64,000 nt of DNA, from positions 186,001 to 250,000 of the forward strand of contig JAJUPC010000231.1 of assembly GCA_023614405.1 (NCBI GenBank), written 5' to 3'. This DNA is from Avena insularis. Taxonomy: Eukaryota > Streptophyta > Magnoliopsida > Poales > Poaceae. A model generated the notes under the pieces. The model saw nothing but the letters and a program-made list of their open reading frames with translations. It did no database searches and was not told where the DNA came from. Below are positions 10,998-23,070 of this stretch, one piece after another (the stretch's first letter is position 1; each line of letters begins with the position of its first letter). The position numbers and the translations under genes are program-made.

Positions 10998-11509
10998 GAA
11001 ACTAGAGGCATGAACCCACTATCGAGCATAAATACTCCCTCTCGGAGTCACTAGCAACTACTTGGCCAAGATAACCACTAGCAACGGAGAGCATGCAAGA
11101 TCACAAACAACACATCCATGATAGAATAACCAAGATAGAACCATTAATCAAACCAACATATAATCTCAATATCCATCGGATCCCCTACCCATGCGCGGGT
11201 CCACCTGACCCCGCGCCTAGGGGGTTTGGCCTCCCTGGCCCGCTTCTCCGTCTCCCCTTTGGACTCCTTGTTCCCCACGGAAAGTTACTGACTTTGACGT
11301 TCGTCCCGTCCAATTCCAAGAATATTTCTTTACTAACTTTTCTGAAACCAAAAACAGCAGAAAACAGACATCTGGCACTGTTGCAACTTGTTAATAGGTT
11401 AGTACCAGAAAACATGTAAAAAGCACCTGAAAGTGTGGACAAGTAAAGAAAAGTACATACTAAACAAGAATGGAGCATCAAAAATTATAGATACGTTTCC
11501 AACATATCA
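10998..11509 (-). mobile_element. Athila-like LTR copy A, part 2
   Basis: This continues the LTR split at 6920, starting with the second GAAAC. It ends 'caacatatca', so the minus-strand LTR begins TGATATGTTGG. Compared with copy B it lacks about 355 bases: 'ggatcccc' near 11187 joins directly to 'tacccatgcgcggg', while copy B carries the intervening sequence at about 30490-30837. CCC is shared at both breakpoints. Confidence 0.85.
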
Positions 11510-13798
11510 TAGATCATGTTGTAATCGTAGTGCCAGCATTGGTCGATACTGATTTGTTTAGAAGCACCCACTGACGCATGGGACCAACCTGAGTGAGCCC
11601 GCTGCACGCACTGTGCAGTTGGGCCATCCCAATAGTGTTTCCCGCGCGAGCCAAGTAATTCAAATCTAGTTTTATCTTTTATTTGAAAATCCCATTCTGT
11701 AGTGAACTTTAAAAATCAATTCAGAGATATTCACTGCACCAAATTGAATGAATCCAATTTTGTTTGAAAGTAGATGAAAATTTATAATCACTCCCGTTTG
11801 ATTCAAACAGTTTGAAACTATGGATCACCCTTGGTAAAAATAACAAGCCAGTAGCCTTTGCAACTTCAAACATTTTTATAAAATCAACCATAAGTTATTT
11901 TTCATTGATTCCAACTCTTAAAAATCACATTTGACAAGACATTTCTGAATATGTAAAAATCTACATACTTACATATAGAAATCCTGGACCAAAACTAAAA
12001 GAATGACTTTCTAGTCATTTTTAGCCACTTAAATATTATTAAATAATAGTGTTAAACTTTATAAATTAGGCCAACCTTTGTAAATCACATTCTCAAGTAT
12101 TAGAATATGTGGTGATGACATGTGTCAATATGATCCCATATTTTTAATTTGGAGAATATTAAATCCTAAGTAACTTTTCAATGAGTAGAAAGTACTTTTC
12201 TAAAAATAAGATAAATAAAATCATATCACCCTTTCTTGTAATCATAGAAATGATGGTAGATCATCTAGTGTGACCCGTGTGTGATAAATAGAAGTAGTTA
12301 AGTATTGTTTGGTAATTGTGTACATCGTATTTATTTTTAGATGCTAGTATCGATCTGGGCTATGACGAGGAGGAATTCTACGAAGACGAGGACGAGAACT
12401 TTGACCACCTTACCAATAAAGGCAAGCTATACTACGCATGATAGACCATACAAGCCTTATTATGCATACCTTAGGATAATATGTTGAGTATACCATTTAC
12501 CCAGTTTTACTTGCAAGCTTTACCTTTCGCAGTGTTGTTCTGTAGTTAATTAATAGGATGATTAGTGGAAGATTATGAAAGTGTCATCAAGAGCTTGGAG
12601 CTTGATGAAGGTAGATACACCATCTTAGTAACCCTCAAATAGTGACACCCCCACCTTGATAGATGCTAGTGGTAAACCAAACATAATCACTAGATTAGTA
12701 CAAATGATTATGAAAACCATGGAATGCTGAGGCATTCTATTGAAATGTTTTTGACATGTGTTATGGAAACAATGACTGGAAGATGATGGTGAAGAAAGTT
12801 TGTGACTTGACTTTGATAAAAACTGATGGTTGGGTTCGGATGCGATACCATTCCAACGATTAACGTACAACCACAATACCCTAATTTGGCTAGGGCTTGA
12901 TTGGAAGTTTATATGTCTTAGTATGGGTTCCCTTGCGGAACGAGGTGAGCTGAGACTACCTTGTGAATGTGACTGTCCACCTATGTAGTGCCCAAGATGA
13001 CAGATGGTCATGGTTGGGAGGCCAAACTCATAGAGGAGGTGCCTATACTAGGTTGTGTAATTGAAAGGTTAGGATTGATTATCCGCATACCAAGTATGAT
13101 GATTCAGGATTGTTCCTGACGGATTTATCGAATGTTGTGGTGAAAGTGTACCACCTCTGCAGAGTGTCAAACTATTTGAATAGCCGCGTCTGCGGTTATG
13201 GATAGTTGGATGGCCATAATTTTCCGTTGTCAGATGTTTTCCAAAATGACCCGTGACTTGAAAGATGACTTTGACTTGACCCCACAAGTTGTGGAGATAA
13301 AGCTAGGTTCCCACCTAAGTAACCTAGACAACTAAAGTTGGTTTTATTACTAGATACTGGTTGAAATAAAATTGGCTTGTGGCAAAAAAACCTAGAGCTT
13401 AGGATTCCTATTAGAATGGCCTTACTGTTTTAGTGAAAGTTTGCGAGTAGTTCAATGTACTCATGGCTTTGTCCCTGGCTATTCCCATGGCCAGACTATG
13501 AAGGAGACTATGAGGAAGATGGACAGCAGGATGCTTACGATAACTAGGATCATCTCCCATCATCAGCATTGCATGTGACCCTGAAGATGGAGCCCCGACC
13601 ACGCTACCTTATTTATATATTCCGCTGCTTTGATTGTAATCAGACTGGATCATGAGATCAACTATTTGTAAGACCTTTATGGTTTGTAATGGATGATGAA
13701 CTATGGTACCAATCTTTTATGTCTCGCAAAAATGGTAATCCTGGGATTGCGATGTATGGTATAAAAGGCATCTGGGATTAAAAATCCGGGTGTTGACA
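11510..13798 (+). mobile_element. LTR fragment of the solo-LTR family (3' part of a 5' LTR)
   Basis: It aligns with the second half of 6921-10997 at moderate divergence and ends with the same 'aaatccgggtgttgaca', immediately before a priming site. Its 5' half is missing at the junction with the Athila-like LTR. It contains an acceptor-like TAG at 12339-12340, a short acidic frame, the hairpin module (13142-13209) and the second stem GAGTA/TACTC (13445-13462). No gene. Confidence 0.8.
12343..12441 (+). CDS. Short acidic reading frame in LTR (candidate exon, second copy)
   Basis: A 32-codon frame ends in TGA (12439-12441) and begins two bases after an acceptor-like tttttag. It contains GYDEEEFYEDEDENFDHLT. 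Against 9299-9388, most changes are conservative (Glu/Asp, Tyr/Phe, Asn/Asp) and gaps are whole codons. No ATG at the start and no recognised domain. The short length means chance cannot be excluded. Confidence 0.35.
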   Translation, partial: ASIDLGYDEEEFYEDEDENFDHLTNKGKLYYA

Positions 13799-13801
13799 AG
13801 T

Positions 13802-13815
13802 TGGTATCAGAGCCA
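13802..13815 (+). other. Primer binding site, initiator-Met tRNA type
   Basis: TGGTATCAGAGCCA begins three bases after the LTR end at 13798. It shows that the LTR at 11510-13798 is a 5' LTR and that internal sequence follows. Confidence 0.9.
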
Positions 13816-14134
13816 TCCTGACCATAGGAGACCCTAGTTAGCATGGACATCAGAAAAACTTAATTTCCAGAAACAAAGAAAGTGGGTATCTTTGAAAACC
13901 TATTCTTACTCTTACCCTTGAAATTCTTTCCGAAAGAGAGTCATGTGTTCCTTAAATTTGCAACCTTACCTAAGATTTGGCACAGTTGATCACTTCTCTA
14001 ACTTACTCCTCACAAATTGCTTATAGATGGACTACGCCTATAGCAAGTTTTACCAGTTGGGTAATGGAGGGAATCTCATCCTTGAGAACTACCTGAGTCA
14101 GCTTGTGGAATTTCTGGAGTGCCCGCATCCAGAG
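13816..14134 (+). pseudogene. Leader and truncated start of a gag-position ORF
   Basis: About 210 bases of leader follow the priming site, then ATG at 14027 opens a frame beginning MDYAYSKFYQLGNGG. It runs about 36 codons and stays open to the junction with the Copia-type LTR at 14135. The peptide is too short to assign a domain. It is called gag-position because it is the first ATG frame after the priming site. Confidence 0.5.
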
Positions 14135-14662
14135 TGTTGGACACGTAGAGATAAAACAAAAACTTTTTCCCTCTAACTTGGTGATCCCAAGATCTAGCTG
14201 AGGTAGAAGGCCACGAGGATTACCACTAGACGCGCAGTTGCGGATTACTGATGAAGCGCGTCAGTTCAATGCAGTGCAGTCCTCACGATATGATCCGATC
14301 ACGATCGTCATGGTGTTTATCATACATCACCTCTGCTGGTGTCCACATGTACAAGGAGGAACGCCGGCGATGAACTACTAGGTTCGTTATGACGGCAGGA
14401 CTGCTTGTGGAACTAGGGTTTCCAACTCATGGAATGACCTAACGGAACAACGATTAACCCTTCTGGGTTACTATGCTCCACTATATATAGGGAGTGAACG
14501 TGGGTTCCACTCTCATGGCCCATTCACTAAAGCCCATATAATATTAGTCCTGTGAGTCCAACTCACTTACTCAGTCCAAATCCATCTCGGGTCCAACTGA
14601 ACCATATTTCTAGTTCAGATCCAATCCGAACTTGCTCCCGCTCTTAAGTGTGTGACCCTGCA
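14135..14662 (+). mobile_element. Copia-type LTR fragment
   Basis: It begins TGTTGGACACG directly after the interrupted gag frame, carries a TATATATA box at 14482-14489, and ends 'tgtgaccctgca' where the frame element starts. The opening, the TATA context and the 'gtgtgaccctg' phrase resemble Triticeae Copia LTRs. It may be only the 5' part of an LTR, since no flanking duplication is available. Confidence 0.5.
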
Positions 14663-17600
14663 TGTAACATCCCAATTTCAGCAACCCCGATTAAATGTCA
14701 AAAAGGCAAAAATTGGGGGGAACAAAAACTTTTTCTTGCATTGTGTGCTTACTTGTTTGCTTGTGCTCAAGCAACTGTTTTTGTATTAGTTGTATACTCC
14801 TCATCTCAAACTAAGTTTACAAAAAGAATATTTCAAAAGAGAGGTCTTGGATCATATTTCATATTCTCAAATGTTCTGGCATTTCAAAAACATGAGCCAA
14901 GATGACATTGACTCAACCAAATACTTTACTAGGTTCTATTGCCAAAACTATGGAGACATATATATTATATCCTTATGTTTTCAAGACGACCTTCAACTAC
15001 CCTTATCTCTAGGTTTTCCAAAAACCTTTATTAAAACCTTTTCATCTAAATCCTGGTAGAGATACCAAGATGATCCTAATCTTACCTAAAAGCAAAACCC
15101 CTTTCAAAATACCCCTCTTTACCTCAAGCTAGGCTTGATGGTAACCCTAGGAGTAGTTAGATAAGTAATAAGATGAATTGCCTTGATCTGTTGTCTGATG
15201 AATTGCCTTGATCTGCTGATTGCCATGTTTGCTTCGGAACTAGGGTGAGCTAATCTAGTAGCTCATCCTTTAGGACCAAATCCTAGCTTGTGATCATCAA
15301 TCTCAAAGCAAGCATCCAAGTCTGGATCTATCCAAAGACACTCAAGTGATAATCTCATCTCCTGCTTACCTCAATCCAAGAATAATCCCTCTGGATGGTT
15401 TTCAACTTAGTGGAGATCCACTCCAAGAATGAGTCCCCTCTTTTCAATATATAACCCAACACCAACTCCTTGATGAGAAACTCTTGCCACCCTTTCAATT
15501 GTTTCCCTCTTGCACTCTAGTCAAAATCTCCAAAACTGCCAAAATGGCTAAGTCTGGATTTCTTATCTGGATACCATCTTTGGAGCTCTACCTTTTCCAA
15601 TCCATGTGCATTTTTGAGAATTCACTTGAACCATATTGTAGTACATAATTAGTACTACCAAAGCCCACTCTTTCCCTTGGCTAATCCAACTGAATTCCCA
15701 CTCATCCATGATGGTTTTATAGTCAAGATAATAATCTTTTTTGTAAATCTTATCATCTTGCCTACTTTAGCAGAAGCCCACATCTATATGCCACCTCCCC
15801 TTGACCCACTCCTAAGAGATACTAATCATGTCCTATCAATCCCCACTTCACTTGTTTCCATTAGAGCCTTGTGCTTCTTAAACTCCCATGGTTTAGGAGG
15901 CTAAATGATGTATTTGTTATGGCAGCCTTATTTTCAACAAAGTTTGCCATCTCATCTAGATCACCTCAAATGCACCCAAGCCCAACTCTTGATCCCATGA
16001 TCATCTATATGACATGGTATATCCATCCATATACCCCTTGTACCAAAGTGAGCTCTGAGCTCCCTAATCCAACCTTGCTTAGAGGGCATCAGAATAACTA
16101 AACCCTAGATCCCCTAGAATCTAGTTTTAAATCCTTCTCACCACTTTTCTTCAAAACCAAGGTTGGTATTGATGCCTACATCAAGTGAACATCATCTACC
16201 TTGGATATAAGCATCCCCAAATAATTCTCACAATTAATTGGATTATTAAACTACTTAATTTCCTTTACTTACCAATTTCCCAACAACCTTGTCCTCAAAG
16301 GCAAGATTGTTTTTCTCCAAATAACCTTGCCAACTCAAGTCACATTAGATGCCTATATATCATATCCCATCTTCCCAACTCAAAAATAAATATTTTTGAG
16401 ATTCTTTATTATTTCTTTTGCCTTTTTTCTTAAATGGCAAAAAGAAGAAATAATTCTCTAAAAATACTTTCTCACCTCAATAAATCCCAATAAAATTCTC
16501 CAATATATTCTATGGTATTTAGGACCATATCACATCAAAAACCAAGCTTGTCCAATGTAAAAATATCACCCTATATTCCATAATCTATTTCTGCACTTCT
16601 TGAAGAAGTGCATTTAAATGGGATTATAATCATCAGAAAAATCCCATCTAAATCATGGAAAGATTATTTGACCTACTCTACCTAGCAGTACCATTTCCAC
16701 ACTTTGTCCAATGAAATTTTTGCAACTTCCTTTACAAGCCTCCAAATGATCAAATTTACAAACAACAAACAAAACTCGATTCAAACAAGGACCAAACCAG
16801 CTCAAATATTCCCTAGCAGTACACCACAACACACCACACCCTCTTGGTCGTGAGCACTATAGAACTACAGTACCTAGCCCCTCCTTGTCCCCTAGTGCTT
16901 GAGAGAGAGTCATATCTTGCAAGGATCTTGTAATAAAAAGGGACAGCAGCTAACCCACTCCCTCTCACCACCTCTCTGCCCACCTTTGACCACAGCACCA
17001 CCCAACACCACCCTTGGCAACCAATGGGAAGATCCCACCCCATGCCCATTTTGGACATTTCATCCTTTCTCTTAGGGTTTCATAAAAGGGGCACAGTCCA
17101 CCCCCAGCACACCCCACGCCCTCATTTGCCCCAGTAGCCTCCCAGAGCTCCCCCTCTCCCTCCTTCCCTCTCCTCTAGCCACAAGAACAAGAGGTAGCCA
17201 TTTCGGCCATGGCCTAGAGCAATATTGAAATCACCTTCCCCTTCCTCCCCTCCACCTGCATGTCACCTCTAGGCCACTCTCTACCCATGACCTACCATCC
17301 CCAAACTCCCTAGCTCCTCTCTAGCCTTGCATGCTCCTGGAGAGGAATACCTCTCCCTCTCGGCCATCTCCAAAAATCGAGCAAGGCCCTCATCTCTGAG
17401 CTCCTCCTTCCCTGCATGTCACGCACCCTTCTCCCCCTCATCATTCTGGTGCTAAGGGTATTCTTCTTCCTCCCTGCATGCAGCCTCCGGAGCAGCGCCG
17501 GCGAGCCCCGAGCCAACACCGTCGGGCTCCTCCTGGGTAAGCCACTCCCCAACATCAAGACCCATCGCGCCGCCCATCCCCACGCTCGCCATCGTCAACC

Positions 17601-18985
17601 GCATCGCCCTGGACCCTCCCTGCCTCTCCTCCGTGTCCCTGATGAGCATCCCGCGCCTCCCGCGCCCTAGCTAGGGTTTCCTCTCCCTGCTCCCTAGCCA
17701 GAGGTAGAGGATGGCCCGCGACCGTCGGATCTGCCCCTAATCCGACAACCAGCGCTGGCCCTTACCCCTTTGCGAGCGGGCGGCCAGGCTGGGCCGCCAC
17801 TGCTCCCCGCAGCCCACTGGAGAAAGGAACCGACCTGTTTCCCCCTAGCCTCTTTCTGTTTCTTTAAAACAAATCCCAATCTGTTATTTGCAGTTTGGAT
17901 TAATTCGAAATAAAAATGTAAAACTCTTCAAAATAACTAGATCTAAAATCACTCAAGTGTCTGGATGTTTTCCCTAACATGCAGACCACTTTTTAAACCA
18001 AAATAGTATATAAAATAAATATGATGAATGTCCTCCCCAGATCTGTCCAAAACACTAAATAAATTCTCCAGGGAGTTCTACAAATCCAAATGACCTAAAC
18101 CCAATTGCAACTGAAAGGCATCACCCATACCCTTCTTATCCCATAGGCCCCATCTTTTCTTGTTTCCTAAATTACTGGTAGCCAAAATAGCAAAACAGCG
18201 CCTTTCTGACTTTAGAAATTTCCCTAGGTCAAACCAACTAAGTTTTTGACCTAATTCCAACTCTCAGAGATCACACATCAGCATAGCCTTCATAATCCAG
18301 CAGCTCATATTTTATGAGTATCTGTTGATTTTGGTGAATTAAACTATTCTGTGCATGTATTATTCACTACTAAATAAGGTGCAGTAGCTTTGTAACTCCA
18401 AAAAGGTTGATTCCAATTTCTACAGAAAGGTATTTTCATTACCTATCATTTATCCTTGGAATTAACTAAAAAGCTTGTTTAAAATAAAATCTGATGAAAA
18501 AGACAAATCCCAGCCAGTACTGACTTTGAGAATTTCTCAAGGGCATTCTGGTAATTGTTTTGAGGAAATTCCAACTCCTATTGATTCAGTCCATCAAATA
18601 CTACCGTTTAACCCAAGGAAATAATTTTTGGAACCCCAGAGAAGATCTGGAGAATTATTTCCTAAAACTAGAATTTTATCCACTATAAAAATCACTATAA
18701 ATCAAGGGAAATTGATAAAATAGTGAAACCACTTTTGTTGGCTTCGTTTTATCAATGCCTATATGATGGTGTCATTTTTATACAATGGTATCATACAGAT
18801 TAAACCTTGATCCAAAAACCCCTCTCTTAGGTATTTCTGAGACTAGAAATCCAAAGGGGTCCTTTTTCCCCAATGCCTCCAAATCCTCTCCCAATTCAAT
18901 CACATCAAACTTCCAACCTCCTCCTGATGTTTAACATATATTTATCCTTAGTTTGATGTATGGTTTGCCAGGTAAACAGAGTTTG
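14663..18985 (+). mobile_element. Frame element, 5' LTR (main part)
   Basis: It starts TGTAACATCCC and aligns along its length, at roughly 95% by eye, with the 3' LTR at 60357-64000. Layout: AT-rich part to about 16950; promoter-like region with 'cataaaagg' at 17081; GC-rich leader with donor-like GTAAGC at 17537-17542; AT-rich second half. Homology to long-LTR sequence is lost near 18985, where an Athila-type gag fragment begins. The tail of this LTR probably resumes at 57045. Non-coding; the short frames are not conserved between the two copies. Confidence 0.85.
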
Positions 18986-19751
18986 GTCCTCATAGAGGAG
19001 GAGTTCCAGCAGGTACTAATCCTCTCAGGAAGGATTGCACTGCCAGGAGGTCATCCCAACTGGGAAGATGCAGCAGTTGGCCAACAACAACAAGGGCAAG
19101 GAGGAGAGGAATGGAATGCAGGAGGATGGAACAACTATGGCCAGCAGCACCACCACAACCAACCTTTCCCTTAGCAGCAACAAGGCATGCCTCAACCACA
19201 ACCAGGATTCAACTATGTCGCGAGCAGTGATTTTAACCAAGTAGTACATCACATCGACAATGTTGAGAACACATTGCAAGATGCGAATGCCAACATAGTT
19301 TATATCACTTAGAATTGTATTTCATTTATGACTGGTTTTTCGAACCACTACCCGAACTTCCCATACCAGCAGCTACCACCCGGAGACGGTGGCAACTATT
19401 GACTCAGATAGGCCAAGAGCCTAAGCTTGGGGAGGATTGATTCCTCCCACATTTTGCATTCATAATTTTCTTTTTTATTTTTATTTCTTTTCATTCTCTT
19501 TGCATGTTTATTTTCAGTTCTGCATCAACAAAAGAAAAATCAAAAAAATTAGACTAGCTTTATCTTCAATTGTGCAAATTTCTCTCTGTTGTAGTTGGTT
19601 CTTTTTGCACGCTACTCGTCCCTCGTGACTCAGCTATAAAGACGAACACTACGAGTCGGCTTAATAAAGGGGAAATCAAGCAAGAGGAGGTATCACATTC
19701 TTGTTTTCCCTCTTCCTGTAAGTTTGTACTTGAAGATTTTATGTTTGTTCG
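18986..19751 (+). pseudogene. Athila-type gag C-terminal tail and downstream internal sequence
   Basis: The translation is rich in Gln, Gly, Asn, His and Pro (around 19060-19250) and is broken by in-frame stops, the first a TAG at about 19172. It is followed by 'gccaagagcctaagcttgggg', a phrase common after gag-like ORFs in Athila-like Triticeae elements. The rest, to 19751, is T-rich non-coding sequence. This is a fragment without LTRs and its junctions carry no visible duplication. The lineage rests on phrase recognition. Confidence 0.5.
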
Positions 19752-22700
19752 TGTAACACCCTAGTTTTAGTTAATCCATAATTAGGGTATGTTTGTGCAT
19801 ACATGAGCGTCATATATAAAAATATGCAAGATATAAATAAAACAAAGCCATAAAACACTAGTTTTCCCCTCTATCTTTGTAATATATTCAAAAGGTTTTA
19901 ATATTTTAAAACCACCAAAAAGTATGGATCCCAAATAGTGTCAAGGGACCCTGTAATGTTTTTAGGTTATTTAGAAAACCTTAGAAATTTTAATTTCTCA
20001 AAACCTATTTCAAATAGATTTACAATAGAGAGAAGTGGGAAAGATAAAAAAAAATTGTAAAATAAAAATAGAGCCAGAGCTAGACCAGGCCAGCCTAGAG
20101 CCTCCTCTCGCACCTAACCCCGACCCAGCGCAGTGCTCCGCATCCCACCTTGGCCTAGGCCCAAGTACCTGTTCTTTGTCTTCTTCCTCTAGACGCCAAG
20201 CAGCTGCCTGGCTTTGTAGACGCCGTCGATCTGTGCTGTCACGATGCTCGCCACCGCACCGCGCCCCTGTAGAGGACAAGGACATCGTCGCGTCACTCTC
20301 TCTCTCCCCTGGTCACACTTCCCCTGCGGCAAACGCTCTTCCATGTTCCCAGCGAGAGATCAAACCCTGGCCGAGCTTTGCCGATGAATCGCCCCCTTTC
20401 TACACCACCCCGAACCCCACCAATCCTCCCATGAGCTCCACCTTCTCTTCCTCTCCCCTCTTAATCATGCTTGCTGGGATGCCCTCTATCGACGGAATCC
20501 AACATGTCTTCCCTAACACCAACGCTGCTCGACGCTGCCATCACCGTCGACTCCGACCTCCTCTGGCCAAACCGACATCACCAACATCCCAGGGTGAGCC
20601 TCGGTGCTCAGGGAACCTTCAGTTTTCTAGCCCACTTGTTGTACGCGTCGGGGACCGTCGACCTACAAGCACCGTCGCTGCCGCTCGCCGTGGTAGTAGA
20701 TCCAGTGACCCCTAGGTAGAGGTGCCGCCACTTTTAGGTCCACCTTGACGCGTTGTGTATACCGCATGCATCCTCGTTTCCCCACGAGCCCTTCACTGTC
20801 GCCCCCTTGTCATTCTGTAGCTCACCACCGTGATGATGTCACCCAGGTGTTACTGCGTGGGTCAAACCCAGTCCAACACGGGTGGGTCCCTCCTGGCCAC
20901 GTGGATCTTGAGGTGTCGCTGGGTCCTTCCTGTTAGTCACCGTGGCTAGCTCTGTCGCGGTGCAAAAAAGCCCTTCATTTGTGCTGATGCAATAAACCTT
21001 TTAAAATGGCTTAAATAATATTAGAATTTGATATAATCTTATATATTCAATAACTAAATATATGTTTATCATAAAAATATGCATAATATATTAAAATGTT
21101 TAGGAAAATGAGATCTCTCTCCTAGAATCAAATCCAAGAATTGATCAAGAACTTCAATGACAATTATAATTATAATAACATAGTAACCATCACAGATGCA
21201 TCCGGAGTTTAACCGAATTAGGGTTTGGACCCTCGGAACCCCGTTTAAATTTTCCAAGCATGCTTTAGGGTTTTATTTCAATACAGTTTAATTTTTAATA
21301 TCATCATTCTTGTTTGATCATTGCATCGATGCCATGTGTTGATTGTTTCCCTTTCTTTTCGGTCTTTGGTTCTTCCTGGTAGAATATGATATCAAGATCG
21401 AAGACCAAGATCAACACTGTCAAAGATCAGAGATCAATACTTGACCAACTATAAGAAAGTAAAGTACCAGATGTCTGAAGCTCTGCTTTCTGGTTATCAA
21501 CAGGGAAAGGCAAGCAGAGCCCCATCATTATACAATCCTATGATTTCGAAAGTGTTTCAAATCTTTTCATGATGCATACGATTCTACTGTGGTCTTTTAT
21601 TGATAGATAGAGTATCCTATCTATTGCATTACTCCCTTTGAGCTTAGATTACCTGATCCAATACTCCTAGCATAACTAAGTTTGGCTTGTGTGCACTGCT
21701 AGAGCTTATATTTGTGTCCTGCTTAGCCATGCATAGCTGTTGAGTCTGGTTCATCCAGATGATGTATCAGCTACAGAGAATCTAGTTGACAGGAGAATGT
21801 GATGAGATGATATTAGAGGTGATATGAGATTAAACATGCTAATGCTTGTATGGGAGGCCATGGTGGGATGTGGTTTTTGTACTCCCATGATCGCCACCAC
21901 TAGGAACTGAGTTTTTGCCTTTGGAACCGAGACGAGCGTACAACCACACGGGGCTTGGGAACCCCTCGATTGACTAACTTGCCTAGTATATTCCATGAGT
22001 CACATAGTTCGTGCGTTCCATTAGATATACGCATTGAATTTTTTTGAAAGATTTGGCGGGTGAAGGTGCATCGTAACAGTTAGGTAAGCATGGCCGGGGT
22101 TTCTTGGGGTGGATGGAGCCCCTAGTAAACCAACCTCGCATCACATCTCTCGGGACCGGCCTTGGGATTTGACCCGTTAGGGTGGAACCATCCTTAGGGC
22201 ATGACTCATGGTCTCGGCGAAAGCAAGGTAAAGTCATGGTCAACCACCCTCTGTCGGCCTTCCAAGGAAGAGGGCTAATGATCTGGCATTAAGAGTCGGT
22301 TGGTACGTGTGGGTAAAGTTGTACACTCTTGAAGGGTTAAATATTTTCGAAAAGCCATGTTCACGGTTATGAACGCTTGGTGACCGAATTCTAATATCAT
22401 AGAGAACATGAACCTAATCGTAAAACTTGGTAGATCAACGTGTGCTTAAGGATGCTTCCTGATGGGTACGAGCGGGTTATCCTATTTGAGAGTGATGATG
22501 ATTTTGGTGGATATCAAAGGTGATTACTATAGTTGGAAATGTCGCTCTCTTATTCCTTTTAAAATATTCAGATTATACAAGCTTCTTCTTCTCTCTCTTG
22601 TTTTATAAACAAAGATGGCTTTATGCAAAATAGCCCCACCAGCCATAAGTCTTGCGGAGTACACCCTGTACTCACCCTTGCTTTGCTGATACTTTTGTAG

Positions 22701-23070
22701 TAGAGTAAGTGTTCCCTGAAGATGTGTTTGGTACGACATCGATACCGACGAGTACCTTGGGGTTCCCAGCTGGCAGCCTGGAATCTATGGGTTGGGACAT
22801 CATCGTTATGCTTCAGGCCTCTTAGGCCATTTGCTCAGTTTGCTATACTTAATAGCATAATTTGCCTTCTGGTGTTTGATGTTTGTGATCAGTGACATCT
22901 TCTTGCAATAATTTGGCTCTTTGCTCAGTTATGAGCTTGCTATAATAATTTTTTATCATACGGTCACTATTGTGTTACCGATTCTTCGTTGGATATCTTT
23001 GAGCTCAGTGTTAAGCTTATGTGAGACGGAGGTCTGGGATTTTTTTAGCCCTGATACCGGGGGTGTTACA
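19752..23070 (+). mobile_element. 5' LTR of an old Gypsy element (3.3 kb)
   Basis: It starts TGTAACACCC, ends GGTGTTACA and is followed by a Met-type priming site (23076-23087). Inside are a GC-rich leader-like block (20060-20720), donor-like GTGAGC at 20594-20599, acceptor-like TAG ending at 21382, the hairpin module (22312-22375, with GTTC pairing GAAC) and a perfect 7-bp stem GAGTACA/TGTACTC at 22657-22673. The long frame at 20035-20715 lies in the GC-rich leader and has no domain. Confidence 0.85.

Noticed and set aside
20035..20715. 226-residue Pro/Arg/Ser-rich frame
   Set aside because: It lies in the GC-rich leader of an LTR; overlapping frames are also open through composition, and no domain is visible.
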